64,000 nt of DNA from Cryobacterium soli (GCF_003611035.1 NZ_CP030033.1:558001-622000); one strand, 5' to 3'; shown: positions 43,292 to 51,780, numbered from the stretch's first letter. Numbers and translations are program-made. Notes: generated by a model not told the origin, from the letters alone.

Positions 43292-44200
43292 ATGTCGATC
43301 GTTCTCGGACCCAACCGCTACGGCAAGGCGGAGAACCGCATCGTGCGCATCTACCGCGACACGCCCCGCCACGAGATCCACGACATCAGCGTCTCCACGG
43401 CCCTGCACGGCGACTTCGCCGACGCGCACCTTGCCGGCGACCAGCTGCAGGTGCTGCCCACCGACACCCAGAAGCAGACCGCGTACTCCTTCGCCAAGGA
43501 GAAGGGCCTGCTCTCGATCGAGAGCTACGGACTCGACCTCGCCACCCACTTCGTCGACCACATCAGCTCGGTGGCCGGCTCCCGGGTGGAGATCGAGGAA
43601 TTCGCCTGGGAACGCGTGGTCGTGGACGGCACCGAGCACGACCACACCTGGGTGCGCCGCGGCCAGGAGGTGCGCACGGCCGCGATCTCCGTGGAAGGCA
43701 CCGGCGACGACCAGCAGATCTGGGTCGTCGGCGGCCTCAAGGACCTGATCCTGCTCAAGTCCACCGGGTCGGAGTTCTCCGGCTTCATGCAGGACCCGTA
43801 CACGCTGCTGCAGCCCACCACAGACCGGGTGATGGCCACGTCGCTCACGGCCGGCTGGCGCTTCACCGACCACACCGACGTCGACTGGGAGGCCACCTAC
43901 GCGGGCATCGCCGCGATCCTCAAGACCCAGTTCGCCGTGGTGCACTCCCTGGCCCTGCAGCAGACGCTCTACAAGATGGGCCAGGCGGTGCTCGAGGCCT
44001 ACCCGAACATCGCCGAGATCCGGTTGTCCGCGCCCAACAAACACCACTTCCTCTACGACCTCTCGCCGTTCGGTGTGGAGAACAACAACGAGGTCTACCA
44101 CGCGGCCGACCGGCCGTACGGGCTCATCCAGGCCACCGTCTTGCACGACGACGCATCGGATGCCGGTCCCGCCTGGGATTCCTACACCGGTCTGGTCTAG
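43292..44200 (+). CDS. Urate oxidase (factor-independent urate hydroxylase)
   Basis: A 302-residue uricase oxidising urate to 5-hydroxyisourate without a cofactor. The catalytic lysine region is NRYGKAENRIVRIYRD (Lys12) and the catalytic threonine is Thr57 in LPTDTQK. VKSTGSEFSGF-like text (LLKSTGSEFSGFMQDPYTLL) and RLSAPNKHHFLYDLSPFGVE complete the tunnel-fold signature. AGAAGGAG precedes the ATG. The product is taken by the HIU hydrolase and OHCU decarboxylase encoded at 49070-49962. Confidence 0.96.
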   Translation: MSIVLGPNRYGKAENRIVRIYRDTPRHEIHDISVSTALHGDFADAHLAGDQLQVLPTDTQKQTAYSFAKEKGLLSIESYGLDLATHFVDHISSVAGSRVEIEEFAWERVVVDGTEHDHTWVRRGQEVRTAAISVEGTGDDQQIWVVGGLKDLILLKSTGSEFSGFMQDPYTLLQPTTDRVMATSLTAGWRFTDHTDVDWEATYAGIAAILKTQFAVVHSLALQQTLYKMGQAVLEAYPNIAEIRLSAPNKHHFLYDLSPFGVENNNEVYHAADRPYGLIQATVLHDDASDAGPAWDSYTGLV

Positions 44201-44201
44201 C

Positions 44202-45629
44202 GTGGGCGCCCAACCCGCCGGCTCCCTGGGCCACGTCTACCTCGGCCACGTCTTCCACATCGCCGGCTCCCCCACGCTCGCCGAGGCGCCGGCCCATCTG
44301 GTGTCGCTTCCGCAGGGCGCCCTGGTCACCGCCGGCGACGGCACCATCGCCTGGGTCGGCCGGGCAGCCGACCTGCCCGCCGGCTTCGAGGGCCTCCCGG
44401 TCACCGACAATCGCGGCGGCTTCATCCTGCCGGGCTTCGTCGACACCCACATCCACTTTCCGCAGACCTACTCCACGGATGCCTACGGCGGCGGGCAGCT
44501 GCTCGAGTGGCTGGACAACTGCGTGTTCCCGGCCGAGACCCGGCTGCAGGACGACGAGTTCGCGGCCTCGATCGCCCGCGACTTCACCCGGCGGCGCACG
44601 GCGGCCGGCACCACGAGCGCCCTGGTGTTCGGCTCGGCGTTCCCGCACGCCCAGGACGCGCTGTTCGCCGAGTCCGAACGGGCCGGGCTGCGCCTGGTCA
44701 GCGGGCGTGGCATCCAGACCGTCGGCCCGGAGTCGGCCAACGCCCTGGTGACCTCGGAGGCCCGCGCCCTCGACCTGGTGGGCGACGAGATCTCCCGCTG
44801 GCACGCGCGCGACACCGGGGACTCCCGCACGGCGCTGTTGCAGGTGGCCGTCGTGCCCCGGTTCAGCCTCTCGGTCACGCCGCACACCCTCGCGGCACTC
44901 GGCGAGCTGTACGACGGGGTGCGCGGCGACGGGGTCTACTTCCACAGCCACCTCAACGAGAACAACCGCCCGGAGACCGGCGAGATCGACGTGGTCAAAG
45001 CCATCTACCAGGTCGACCACTACCTCGACACCTACGACGGCAAGTTCCTGCCCGGCTCAGCGGTGGGCGGGTCCAGCCTGCTCGGGCGCCGCAGCATCCT
45101 GGCGCACGCCGTGCACTGCGAGGACGACGAGCTCTCCCGCCTGGCCGAGACCGGTTCGTCGATCGCGCACTGCCCCACCTCGCAGCAGTTCCTCGGCTCG
45201 GGCACCATGCCGTGGACCCGCACCACGGGCTTCGGTGTGAACGTGGCGCTGGGATCGGACATCGGTGCCGGCGACGAGTGGCTGATGAGCCGGGTCCTCA
45301 ACGACTGCTTCAAGGTGCACCTGTCCGAGCCGGGTGATGCCGGGCTGTCGATCAGCCCCGCCGAGCTGCTGTTCACCGCTACCCTGGCCGGCGCCCGGGC
45401 GCTCGACATGGAGGAGCGCTACGGAAACCTCGACGTGGGCAAGGATGCGGACTTCCTGCTCATCGAGCCCGACAAGTGGGAGCCGCTTGCGGCGGTGCTG
45501 GCCAACGGTATCCGCGCCGACGACGAGGCCATGGCCACCGACCAGACCCTGTTCGCCCTGCTGATGGCCCTCCGCCAGCCGGCCATCACAGGCGTCTTCG
45601 TGCGGGGGCGCCGCGTCACCGCCCCCTAG
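44202..45629 (+). CDS. guaD: Guanine deaminase (TRZ/ATZ-type amidohydrolase)
   Basis: A 475-residue zinc amidohydrolase converting guanine to xanthine. Metal motif DTHIHFPQTYSTDAYGGGQL with LLEWLDNCVFPAE is the guanine deaminase form; SHLNENN, LAHAVHCEDDELSRLAETGS and IAHCPTSQQFLGSG follow. GTG 44202 begins one base after the uricase stop, so translation is probably coupled. It supplies xanthine to the dehydrogenase. A 62-bp palindromic element follows the stop. Confidence 0.93.
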   Translation: MGAQPAGSLGHVYLGHVFHIAGSPTLAEAPAHLVSLPQGALVTAGDGTIAWVGRAADLPAGFEGLPVTDNRGGFILPGFVDTHIHFPQTYSTDAYGGGQLLEWLDNCVFPAETRLQDDEFAASIARDFTRRRTAAGTTSALVFGSAFPHAQDALFAESERAGLRLVSGRGIQTVGPESANALVTSEARALDLVGDEISRWHARDTGDSRTALLQVAVVPRFSLSVTPHTLAALGELYDGVRGDGVYFHSHLNENNRPETGEIDVVKAIYQVDHYLDTYDGKFLPGSAVGGSSLLGRRSILAHAVHCEDDELSRLAETGSSIAHCPTSQQFLGSGTMPWTRTTGFGVNVALGSDIGAGDEWLMSRVLNDCFKVHLSEPGDAGLSISPAELLFTATLAGARALDMEERYGNLDVGKDADFLLIEPDKWEPLAAVLANGIRADDEAMATDQTLFALLMALRQPAITGVFVRGRRVTAP

Positions 45630-45649
45630 CCGCTCGTCTGGGGCGGCAA

Positions 45650-45711
45650 CTGTTGCCCGTGCGGACATCTGCGCCCGGTACGCCGGCCGCAGATGTCCGA
45701 AGCGGGAACAG
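45650..45711. repeat. 62-bp palindromic element, copy 3
   Basis: CTGTT GCCCG .. CGGACATCTGCG .. / .. CGCAGATGTCCG .. CGGG AACAG. Its 12-bp inner arm CGGACATCTGCG pairs perfectly with CGCAGATGTCCG. It lies between the convergent guanine deaminase and DinB-like genes, and its last base directly abuts the DinB-like stop codon. Confidence 0.8.
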
Positions 45712-46227
45712 TTACTCGCCGACGGTGCCGTCGACGCCCTCGCGGATCAGGTCGGCGTGGCCGCAGTGCCGGGCGGTCTCCTCGATGAGGTGCAGCAGGA
45801 TCCAGCGCAGGCTCCACCGCTCGCCGTCCCGGCCGGGCGTTGCGACCAGCTCGTCGAGGCCGCGGCCCGCCGTCGCGCGGCGGCTACGCTCGCAGGCGGC
45901 CCGGTACAGCTCCCGCAGCTCCTCGGGGTCGTCCGCGGCGGCACTGGTGAATTCCCAGTCCCGGTCCTCATGCCAGGGCGCGCTCCCCCACGGCTCCAAT
46001 TCGGCGTCGGAGCGCCCGAGGAATCTGGACTGCACCCAGCGGTCCTCCACATAGGCGAGGTGCTTGAGCAGCCCGGCCAGGGTGAGCGACGATGGCGCCA
46101 ACGCGGTGGTGAGCTGCGCGTGGTCCAGCCCATCGGTCTTCATCAGCAGGGTTGCCCGTTGGTAGTCGAGCAGGGTGTCCAGCAGCGTGCGCTCGTCGGC
46201 GGCGTGAGGAGGTTCGGTGCGCGTCAT
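45712..46227 (-). CDS. DinB-family protein (DUF664 type)
   Basis: A 171-residue four-helix-bundle protein. LLDTLLDYQRATLLMKTDGL with LTLAGLLKHLAYVEDRWVQS near the start, and SLRWILLHLIEETARHCGHA near the end, carry the three metal-binding histidines of the DinB/DUF664 family. Its biochemical role is unknown; relatives include thiol transferases. The start ATG 46227 is preceded by TATGGA eleven bases upstream, suggesting a leaderless message. Confidence 0.88.
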   Translation of the reverse strand: MTRTEPPHAADERTLLDTLLDYQRATLLMKTDGLDHAQLTTALAPSSLTLAGLLKHLAYVEDRWVQSRFLGRSDAELEPWGSAPWHEDRDWEFTSAAADDPEELRELYRAACERSRRATAGRGLDELVATPGRDGERWSLRWILLHLIEETARHCGHADLIREGVDGTVGE

Positions 46228-46270
46228 GCCCCCAGCCTTCCATAGGCCCTCGGCTCCTCGCGTGGCGCGA

Positions 46271-46326
46271 CTGCTGCCCGCGCGGCGACGTGCCGCCGGT
46301 GCACGGGGAGCACACGTCGGCAACTG
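46271..46326. repeat. Possible decayed relative of the 62-bp element
   Basis: CTGCTGCCCGCGCGG resembles the left arm of the 62-bp elements, and an inner pair CGACGTG / CACGTCG is present, but the right arm lacks GGGAACAG. It lies behind the GNAT gene. Relationship is uncertain. Confidence 0.25.
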
Positions 46327-46340
46327 ACCCGGGTCTCCGG

Positions 46341-46868
46341 TCACGCTCCCGGGGTGGCCTGCAGCAGCCGGTCGGACGCCGCGAACCCCGCCCGGGAATA
46401 CGCGGTGACCGCGCCGGGAGTGGAGTGCACGGTCACCCGTTCGAGGCCGAGGGTGAAGGCGCGGCGAAGCAGGGCGTCCAGCATCCGCGCACCGACACCC
46501 GCGTTGCGTTCATGCGGCACGACGTACACGCTCTGCACATCACCGGATGCCCGCACGAGCGCCCGTGCGCTCGGCACCCGGGGCAGCACAGCCAGCCAGG
46601 CCATGCCCACCACGGTGGTGCCCCGGCGGGCGAGCGTGCAGTGGTGGGTCTGGTCGTTGCGGCCGGCCCAGTCCGCGAACACCTCGAGGAATTCCTCGTG
46701 CGTGACCACCGGCGTGCCGTCGTTCTCGAGCACCCACTGCCAGCGCAGTTCGGCCAGCGCGGCCAGGTCTGCGGGAGTGGCACTGTCGATGGTGATCGTG
46801 TCGATGCCCGGGTCGGTGCCGGTGCCCTCGCGTTCAACAGGGCCGGGAACTGGACTGTCATCGTTCAT
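46341..46868 (-). CDS. GNAT-family N-acetyltransferase
   Basis: A 175-residue acetyltransferase of unknown substrate. Acetyl-CoA motif A is visible as VYVVPHERNAGVGARMLDAL, preceded by strand residues GDVQS and followed by VHSTPGAVTAYSRAGFAASD. I start at ATG 46868; six further codons upstream are possible. The neighbour downstream is the DinB-like gene. No link with purine genes is seen. Confidence 0.85.
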   Translation of the reverse strand: MNDDSPVPGPVEREGTGTDPGIDTITIDSATPADLAALAELRWQWVLENDGTPVVTHEEFLEVFADWAGRNDQTHHCTLARRGTTVVGMAWLAVLPRVPSARALVRASGDVQSVYVVPHERNAGVGARMLDALLRRAFTLGLERVTVHSTPGAVTAYSRAGFAASDRLLQATPGA

Positions 46869-46951
46869 GGCACCAGTGTGGTGCAACGGCTGCCGGCGGG
46901 TCCACGGACGCGCCGCCGGGACCGGTCGTGGCCGCCGCCATACTGGGAGGC

Positions 46952-47401
46952 ATGACCTCTCCCGCAGCCACTCCGCCGCCGGCGTCGGAGGTCTCTCCCG
47001 ATCTCGTTCCCGAGTTGCTCGTGACCGACCTGGCCACGAGCCTGCACTTCTGGGTCACGCTTTGCGGCTTCGAGGTGCTCTACGAACGCCCGCTCGAGGG
47101 CTTCGCCTACCTGCGCTCGGGTACCGCGCACCTGATGCTCGAGCAGGTCGGAGCGGGACGCAACTGGATCCCCGGCGCGCTGGAGCGGCCCCTCGGCCGC
47201 GGCATCAACTTCCAGATCATGGTGCCGGCCATCTCGGTACTGGTCGACAGCCTGGCCGCCGCCGAGTGGCCACTCTTCATGGCGCCGGAAACCAAGTGGT
47301 ACGACACCGGCGAGACCCAGGCCGGTGTCGCTCAGTTCCTGGTGCAGGATCCGGACGGCTATCTGGTGCGCTTCTCGTCGCGGCTGAGCCCAGCGTCCTG
47401 A
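46952..47401 (+). CDS. VOC-superfamily (glyoxalase/bleomycin-resistance-like) protein
   Basis: A 149-residue protein with two beta-alpha-beta-beta-beta modules: VPELLVTDLATSLHFWVTLC at the start and VAQFLVQDPDGYLVRFSSRL at the end. The QDPDGYLVRF ending is typical of bleomycin-binding-like proteins. ATG 46952 follows TACTGG by five bases, suggesting a leaderless transcript; a GTG at 46928 is the alternative. Ligand unknown. Confidence 0.85.
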   Translation: MTSPAATPPPASEVSPDLVPELLVTDLATSLHFWVTLCGFEVLYERPLEGFAYLRSGTAHLMLEQVGAGRNWIPGALERPLGRGINFQIMVPAISVLVDSLAAAEWPLFMAPETKWYDTGETQAGVAQFLVQDPDGYLVRFSSRLSPAS

Positions 47402-47465
47402 CTCGGTCGGTGGGTCGGGAAACGTCCGCGTGACTCCACGGCGCCCACGGAGTACCCTCGCCCTC

Positions 47466-48191
47466 ATGTGCGGACGATTTGCGATGAACGAAGACGTTGA
47501 CGATCTCATCCGGGACTTCGTGGCCGCCGGCGGGCGCGCCGGCGACTGGCGGCCCAGCTACAGCATCGCCCCGACCGACCCGGCGCCCATCGTGCGCGAG
47601 TGGCAGCCCGAGGGAGCGGATGCACCCACCAGGGAGGTCACCCTCGCGACCTGGGATTGGCCCCAGCCGGCCGGCCAGCCCCGCCGAGGCCCGATCATCA
47701 ACGCCCGGCTGGAGAAGCTCGACCAGCGATTCTGGGTGGGCGCGTTCTCCAACGCGCGGTGCATCGTGCCCATGCTCGGCTACTACGAGTGGACCGGGGA
47801 GAAAGGCGCGAAGCAGCCGCACTTCATCCACGGCGACGGCCTGCTGGCCGCGGCGGGCGTGAGCTGGGCGTCCCAGGACGCCGACGGGCAATGGTCCCGG
47901 GTCTTCGCCGTCGTGACCCGCGAGGCCCGGGATGCCTCGGGCGAGGTGCACGACCGGATGCCGGCCTTCCTGGAGCCCGACACCTGGTCGACCTGGTTGA
48001 ACCCGCAGTCGATCACCACCGCAGACCGGACTGAATCGGCGGCCAAACGACAGGCCATGATCGACCTGCTCGACCGTACGTCGACCGCCGTGGCCGCCAC
48101 CATGCACACCCGCCTCGTCGACCGCCGGGTCAACAGTGTGCGGGCCATCGACCCACAGGATGCGACCTTGATCGAGGCCCTCCCCGGATAA
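47466..48191 (+). CDS. SOS response-associated peptidase (SRAP/YedK family)
   Basis: A 241-residue SRAP protein that shields abasic sites in single-stranded DNA by crosslinking through its Cys2. The protein must start MCGRFAMNEDVDD so that Cys2 becomes N-terminal, which fixes ATG 47466. SIAPTDPAPIVR, RCIVPMLGYYEWTG and DRMPAFLEPDTWSTWL match the family (asparagine, glutamate and histidine of the active site). GTGACT, 17 bases and TACCCT lie just upstream, making the message leaderless. Confidence 0.94.
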   Translation: MCGRFAMNEDVDDLIRDFVAAGGRAGDWRPSYSIAPTDPAPIVREWQPEGADAPTREVTLATWDWPQPAGQPRRGPIINARLEKLDQRFWVGAFSNARCIVPMLGYYEWTGEKGAKQPHFIHGDGLLAAAGVSWASQDADGQWSRVFAVVTREARDASGEVHDRMPAFLEPDTWSTWLNPQSITTADRTESAAKRQAMIDLLDRTSTAVAATMHTRLVDRRVNSVRAIDPQDATLIEALPG

Positions 48192-48252
48192 CCTCCCGTC
48201 AGTCGCCCGAGCCGACCTGTCCGGGTCGTCAGCGGAGCGCTATGGTCCCGCC

Positions 48253-48351
48253 ATGACAACGGCGTCGGCAGCCGACACAAAGTCCGGCCCGCCTTCATCG
48301 CCGGCACCATCCGGGGCGAGCGATCCGCCCGACGACCCGCCGCCGTTCTGA
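48253..48351 (+). CDS. Possible 32-residue proline-rich small ORF
   Basis: The gap 48192-48526 has no recognised gene. Within it ATG 48253 opens a 32-codon frame rich in Pro, Ser, Ala and Asp, ending DDPPPF. TATGGT lies six bases before the ATG, the same leaderless layout seen at several real genes nearby. Nothing resembles a known peptide, so it may equally be chance. Confidence 0.3.
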   Translation: MTTASAADTKSGPPSSPAPSGASDPPDDPPPF

Positions 48352-48526
48352 ACTGTGACGGCTGACCGCCGCAGCCCCACTGGGGCTCGACGGCGCCTGT
48401 CTCGGCCACTAGGTTGGGCATACCAACCGGCACACCCCTGAGCTTTCCCCTGTTGGCCAGCAATTATCCGTCGCCTGCCTCCCGGCGCCGCTCACCGGAA
48501 GCTTCTCTCTCGACAGATCGGACACC

Positions 48527-49057
48527 ATGCCTGCGAACCTCTCAGCCCGCGCCCTCCTGTGGATCGGCATCGGGCTGGTGGTGGCCAGCGTCCTCCTCCA
48601 GCTCGCCCGAGACCTCGTCTACCGCGTCACCGACCCGAACTCGCTGCAGTCCCTCGCCACCAGCTGGTGGTTCGAATCGTTCTCTGTCGCCCTGGTGCTG
48701 CTCGTGCCATTGGGCACCTGGACGGTCGCCGCCTCCTTCGTGGCACGGCTCATCGAGCGCGGAACGATCGCACCGGCGCATCCGGCCACCCGCATCACCG
48801 CCGCCGGGTTGTTCTGGACGGGTGTCGTCCTCACCCTCGCCGGCCTGTTGGTGGGAGCCTCCCTCGACAGCTGGATGAGCTCGCTCGTTGCGCAGGGACG
48901 CCCGAGCATCGCGCTCGACGCACTCAACCTGGTGGTCAGTCCGCTGCGCAACGTCATCGTTCCGCTCGGGCTGGCCTTACTGCCGGCCTCCGTGCTGATG
49001 AAGAAGCTCGAGGCCCGGGTCCCGGCCGATGAGTCGGCCCGGGCGACGGCGGACTGA
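48527..49057 (+). CDS. Membrane protein of unknown function
   Basis: A 176-residue protein with four hydrophobic segments: LLWIGIGLVVASVLLQLARD, FSVALVLLVPLGTWTVAASF, AGLFWTGVVLTLAGLLVGAS and PLRNVIVPLGLALLPASVLM. The tail is charged. I recognise no family. It is convergent with the purine gene uraH, 12 bases apart, without evident functional relation. Confidence 0.7.
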   Translation: MPANLSARALLWIGIGLVVASVLLQLARDLVYRVTDPNSLQSLATSWWFESFSVALVLLVPLGTWTVAASFVARLIERGTIAPAHPATRITAAGLFWTGVVLTLAGLLVGASLDSWMSSLVAQGRPSIALDALNLVVSPLRNVIVPLGLALLPASVLMKKLEARVPADESARATAD

Positions 49058-49069
49058 CCGGCCGCCGGC

Positions 49070-49414
49070 TCAGCTGCCGCGGTACGTGGAGTAGGCGAAC
49101 GGGCTCAGCAACAGGGGCACGTGATAGTGGGCGGACTCGTCGCCCAGCTCGAAGACGATGGTCACCTGAGGGTAGAACGTGGCCTGGTCACGAGCGGCGA
49201 AGTAGCTTCCGGTGTCGAACGTGATGCGGTAACGGCCGGCCGACACGGCCTCCGGTCCGAGGTTGCCGATACGTCCGTCGGAGTCGGTCTGCGCCGACGC
49301 CAGATCATGCCAGTTGTCGCTGACCTGCTGTTCGAGACGAACACCCACAGCGACGGCGGGCCGGCCGGTCACGGCATCGAGCACGTGGGTGGTGATGTGG
49401 CTGCGCGGACTCAT
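49070..49414 (-). CDS. uraH: 5-Hydroxyisourate hydrolase (transthyretin-like)
   Basis: A 114-residue enzyme hydrolysing 5-hydroxyisourate to OHCU. The three signatures are present: SHITTHVLDAVTGRPA with the catalytic histidine, RYRITFDTGSYF and the C-terminal YRGS. ATG 49414 overlaps the uraD stop as ATGA; a longer reading from 49480 runs inside uraD. It completes urate to allantoin with uricase and UraD. Confidence 0.96.
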   Translation of the reverse strand: MSPRSHITTHVLDAVTGRPAVAVGVRLEQQVSDNWHDLASAQTDSDGRIGNLGPEAVSAGRYRITFDTGSYFAARDQATFYPQVTIVFELGDESAHYHVPLLLSPFAYSTYRGS

Positions 49415-49962
49415 CGGGGATCGCCCGATGGCGTTGCGGAGTCGGAGGCGTCGGTTTCGGGCACCGAGACATCCTGCCACTGCACGGCCAGAACTCCCAA
49501 ACGGATGAGAGCGATGTCCCGCAGCTCGGAGCCGACGATGGCGGCCTCGGTGTCACCGTCCAGGTCCACCCGGCGGTGCAGTTCGGTCAGGATCTCCTGG
49601 CGGGTCCGCCCGGCGGCACGGATGAGGAACACCCTGTCGAACCGTTCCTCGTAGACGCGATTGCCCTCCGCGAGAGCCGCGGCGAGGTCCGCGTCATCAG
49701 CGTCAGACGACGCCTGCTCGCTGCGTGAGAATCCCGCGGCGCGCGAGGTGCCCCGCGGTTTCTCGCCGATCCGCGGATGCTCCGCCATGGCCTCGTCGAT
49801 CTCCGCCCGGGTCAGCGGCGTGGCTGCGGTCCGCGCCGTCTCGACCAGGCCGGCGACCGAGCCGAACGGCGCTTGGGCGGCAACCTCGTCCACCCACCGG
49901 CCAACCGCCAGGCAGGCCCGGAGGATGTCGCGCAGCTCGTCGCCGGTGGGGATCGTGGTCAT
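49411..49962 (-). CDS. uraD: OHCU decarboxylase
   Basis: A 183-residue enzyme giving S-allantoin from OHCU. The active-site motif EHPRIGEKPRG carries the catalytic histidine and glutamate, and YEERFDRVFLIRAAGRTRQE is the usual second motif. GGAGG lies five bases before ATG 49962. It is transcribed ahead of uraH with coupled translation. The C-terminal ~15 residues are Asp/Ser-rich and not conserved. Confidence 0.95.
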   Translation of the reverse strand: MTTIPTGDELRDILRACLAVGRWVDEVAAQAPFGSVAGLVETARTAATPLTRAEIDEAMAEHPRIGEKPRGTSRAAGFSRSEQASSDADDADLAAALAEGNRVYEERFDRVFLIRAAGRTRQEILTELHRRVDLDGDTEAAIVGSELRDIALIRLGVLAVQWQDVSVPETDASDSATPSGDPR

Positions 49963-49981
49963 GGGTGCCTCCGGGCGGTGA

Positions 49982-50033
49982 CGGTTCGGGTGGGAGCGGT
50001 TCGGGTAGGAGCAGTGCGGGTCGGGACAGTTCC
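49982..50033. repeat. 15-bp tandem repeats in the uraD/mocA gap
   Basis: CGGTTCGGGTGGGAG, CGGTTCGGGTAGGAG and CAGTGCGGGTCGGGA follow one another, with a partial fourth unit CAGTTCC. They fill the short space between divergent uraD and the MocA-like gene and would lie in both promoter regions. Confidence 0.7.
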
Positions 50034-50059
50034 AGTGCGCACCCCGTACCATGGCTGGC

Positions 50060-50812
50060 ATGCAGACCGACAGAGACCGCCGGGTGGCGGGATTGCTCCT
50101 GGCCGCGGGCGCGGGCTCCCGGTACGGCGGACCGAAGGCCTTGGCGGTCGACCCGACCGGTGCGTCCTGGCTCGTCCAAGCCGCCCGTGCCCTCGAAGCC
50201 GGAGGCTGCGATCCGGTGCTGGTGGTTCTCGGCGCGGGCGGAGCCGAGGCAGAAGAGCTCCTGCGCGACTCCGCCGGCCGGTTCGCCAGACCAGACCGAC
50301 TGGTCGTCGTGCATGCCGACCGCTGGGCCGACGGGCTGGCGGCGTCGCTCGACGCCGGGCTGGCCGCGCTGCAGGAGTCCGACCCGGCGGTCACGGCCGT
50401 GGCGATGGTGCCGGTGGATGTTCCCGACCTCGACGCGGCGACGGTTGCACGACTGATCGGCGAGATCGATGTGGCGGGGAGCTCCGGCACGGCGGCCGCG
50501 CGCACGAGCGGTGGCTCGGCGAAGCCGATTCGCGCTGCGTCAGCGGGCGCGGCATCCACGGACGGCGCAACCGCGTTCGCGGGCACATCCGCTCGAGGGT
50601 GCGGTGTGACGCCGCAGACCCTCAGGCAGGCGCACTTCGGCGGCCGGCCCGGGCATCCGGTGGTCATCGGCCGCAGCCACTGGGCGCTGCTGCGATCGAG
50701 TCTGAGCGGCGACACCGGCGCCCGGCCGTACCTCGTGACGCACGGCGTGCTGGCGGTGCCCTGTGACGACCTGGGCACCGGCGACGACGTGGATACGCCG
50801 GAAACGGCGTAG
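50060..50812 (+). CDS. mocA: MocA-like molybdenum cofactor nucleotidyltransferase
   Basis: A 250-residue MobA-like NTP transferase. The nucleotide loop is GLLLAAGAGSRYGGPKAL, and VAMVPVDVPDLDAATVARLI holds the metal-binding acid; GRPGHPVVIGRSHW is typical of MocA. MocA adds CMP to molybdopterin for xanthine dehydrogenase-type enzymes, which fits the surrounding genes. A 50-residue Ala/Ser/Thr-rich insertion splits the domain near residues 135-185. ATG 50060 lies seven bases after TACCAT; an upstream ATG (50051) overlaps that box. Confidence 0.85.
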   Translation: MQTDRDRRVAGLLLAAGAGSRYGGPKALAVDPTGASWLVQAARALEAGGCDPVLVVLGAGGAEAEELLRDSAGRFARPDRLVVVHADRWADGLAASLDAGLAALQESDPAVTAVAMVPVDVPDLDAATVARLIGEIDVAGSSGTAAARTSGGSAKPIRAASAGAASTDGATAFAGTSARGCGVTPQTLRQAHFGGRPGHPVVIGRSHWALLRSSLSGDTGARPYLVTHGVLAVPCDDLGTGDDVDTPETA

Positions 50813-50934
50813 CGGCCGCGCGAGGCACTGCGGAACCCCGGTCCCGTCAGAAGCTCCGACACCAACGCCGACGCCATCGCCATCGCCGTCGGTCGGTCAT
50901 GCTGCGCCGGCCTCACGATCTCACCCGGTGCACG

Positions 50935-51780
50935 TCACCACGGCGCTTCGAGTTCGTCGAGGTCCTCGTAGACGCTGGTGATCGCCGCGATCCGGGTGCG
51001 GCTCTCGCGCACCTGCGCGCCCATCGCTCCGGTGGCGAGCAGGTTCACCAGGCTCATCGCGGTGGCGTAGCTGTCGAACGCGGAGACCGAGTCGACCGGG
51101 CATTCGAGCCAGTGCGTGGCCTGGTCGGAGTACTTGCGCGCCGAGGAGTCCGCGATCAGCACCAGCGGCACGTCGCGGCGGCGGATCGCGGCCACAATGT
51201 CGCCGAATCCGGCCACCCGCCGGCGAAAGCCCATCAACACCACCACGTCGCGCGGCCCGAGCCCCGCGAGTTCCTCGCCGAGCGACTGCCCGGGCAGGGG
51301 CGCCAGCCGCACGTGGTCGCGGGCCTGCACGAGCTGCTGGCGCAGGTGCAGGGCCAGCGGGTAGCTGTTGCGCAGCCCCACGATCACCACGTTCTGGGCC
51401 GAGTGCACCAGCCGGGCGGCGGCGTCCAACCGGCCGTCCTCCAGGGTCAGCAGCAGGCGCCGCAGGTTGTCGTGTTCGGCCTCGGCGTGCGCCGCCAGCC
51501 GCGAGGGCGTACCGGCGGATGCCCCTGGACCGCCGAGCGGGGCCCCCAGACTGCGGAGGGCCCTGGCGTGCTCGCGCACCTCGGCCGAGTCCTGGAAACC
51601 GAGACGGCGGAACAGCCGCGAGACCGTGGCCTTGGACACCCCGCTGAGGCGGGCCAGCTCCGACGCGTTGTACACGGCGAGATCGCTCATGTGGTCGAGG
51701 ATGAAGTCCGCGGCGCGCTGTTCCTGCGGGGACAGCTCGCCGTACCGGCCGTCGATGCGCTGCCCGATGTTCATGGTCAT
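50935..51780 (-). CDS. RpiR/MurR-family transcriptional regulator
   Basis: A 281-residue regulator with an N-terminal HTH_6 domain (ELSPQEQRAADFILDHMSDL, then NASELARLSGVSKATVSRLF) and a C-terminal SIS domain (VVIVGLRNSYPLALHLRQQL). SIS domains usually bind sugar phosphates, but here the protein is co-transcribed with allantoate and ureidoglycine genes, so its effector may be a pathway intermediate. The start overlaps the allC stop (ATGA). It is the only transcription factor in the purine island and the likely ligand of the TGAAACA boxes. Confidence 0.92.
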   Translation of the reverse strand: MTMNIGQRIDGRYGELSPQEQRAADFILDHMSDLAVYNASELARLSGVSKATVSRLFRRLGFQDSAEVREHARALRSLGAPLGGPGASAGTPSRLAAHAEAEHDNLRRLLLTLEDGRLDAAARLVHSAQNVVIVGLRNSYPLALHLRQQLVQARDHVRLAPLPGQSLGEELAGLGPRDVVVLMGFRRRVAGFGDIVAAIRRRDVPLVLIADSSARKYSDQATHWLECPVDSVSAFDSYATAMSLVNLLATGAMGAQVRESRTRIAAITSVYEDLDELEAPW

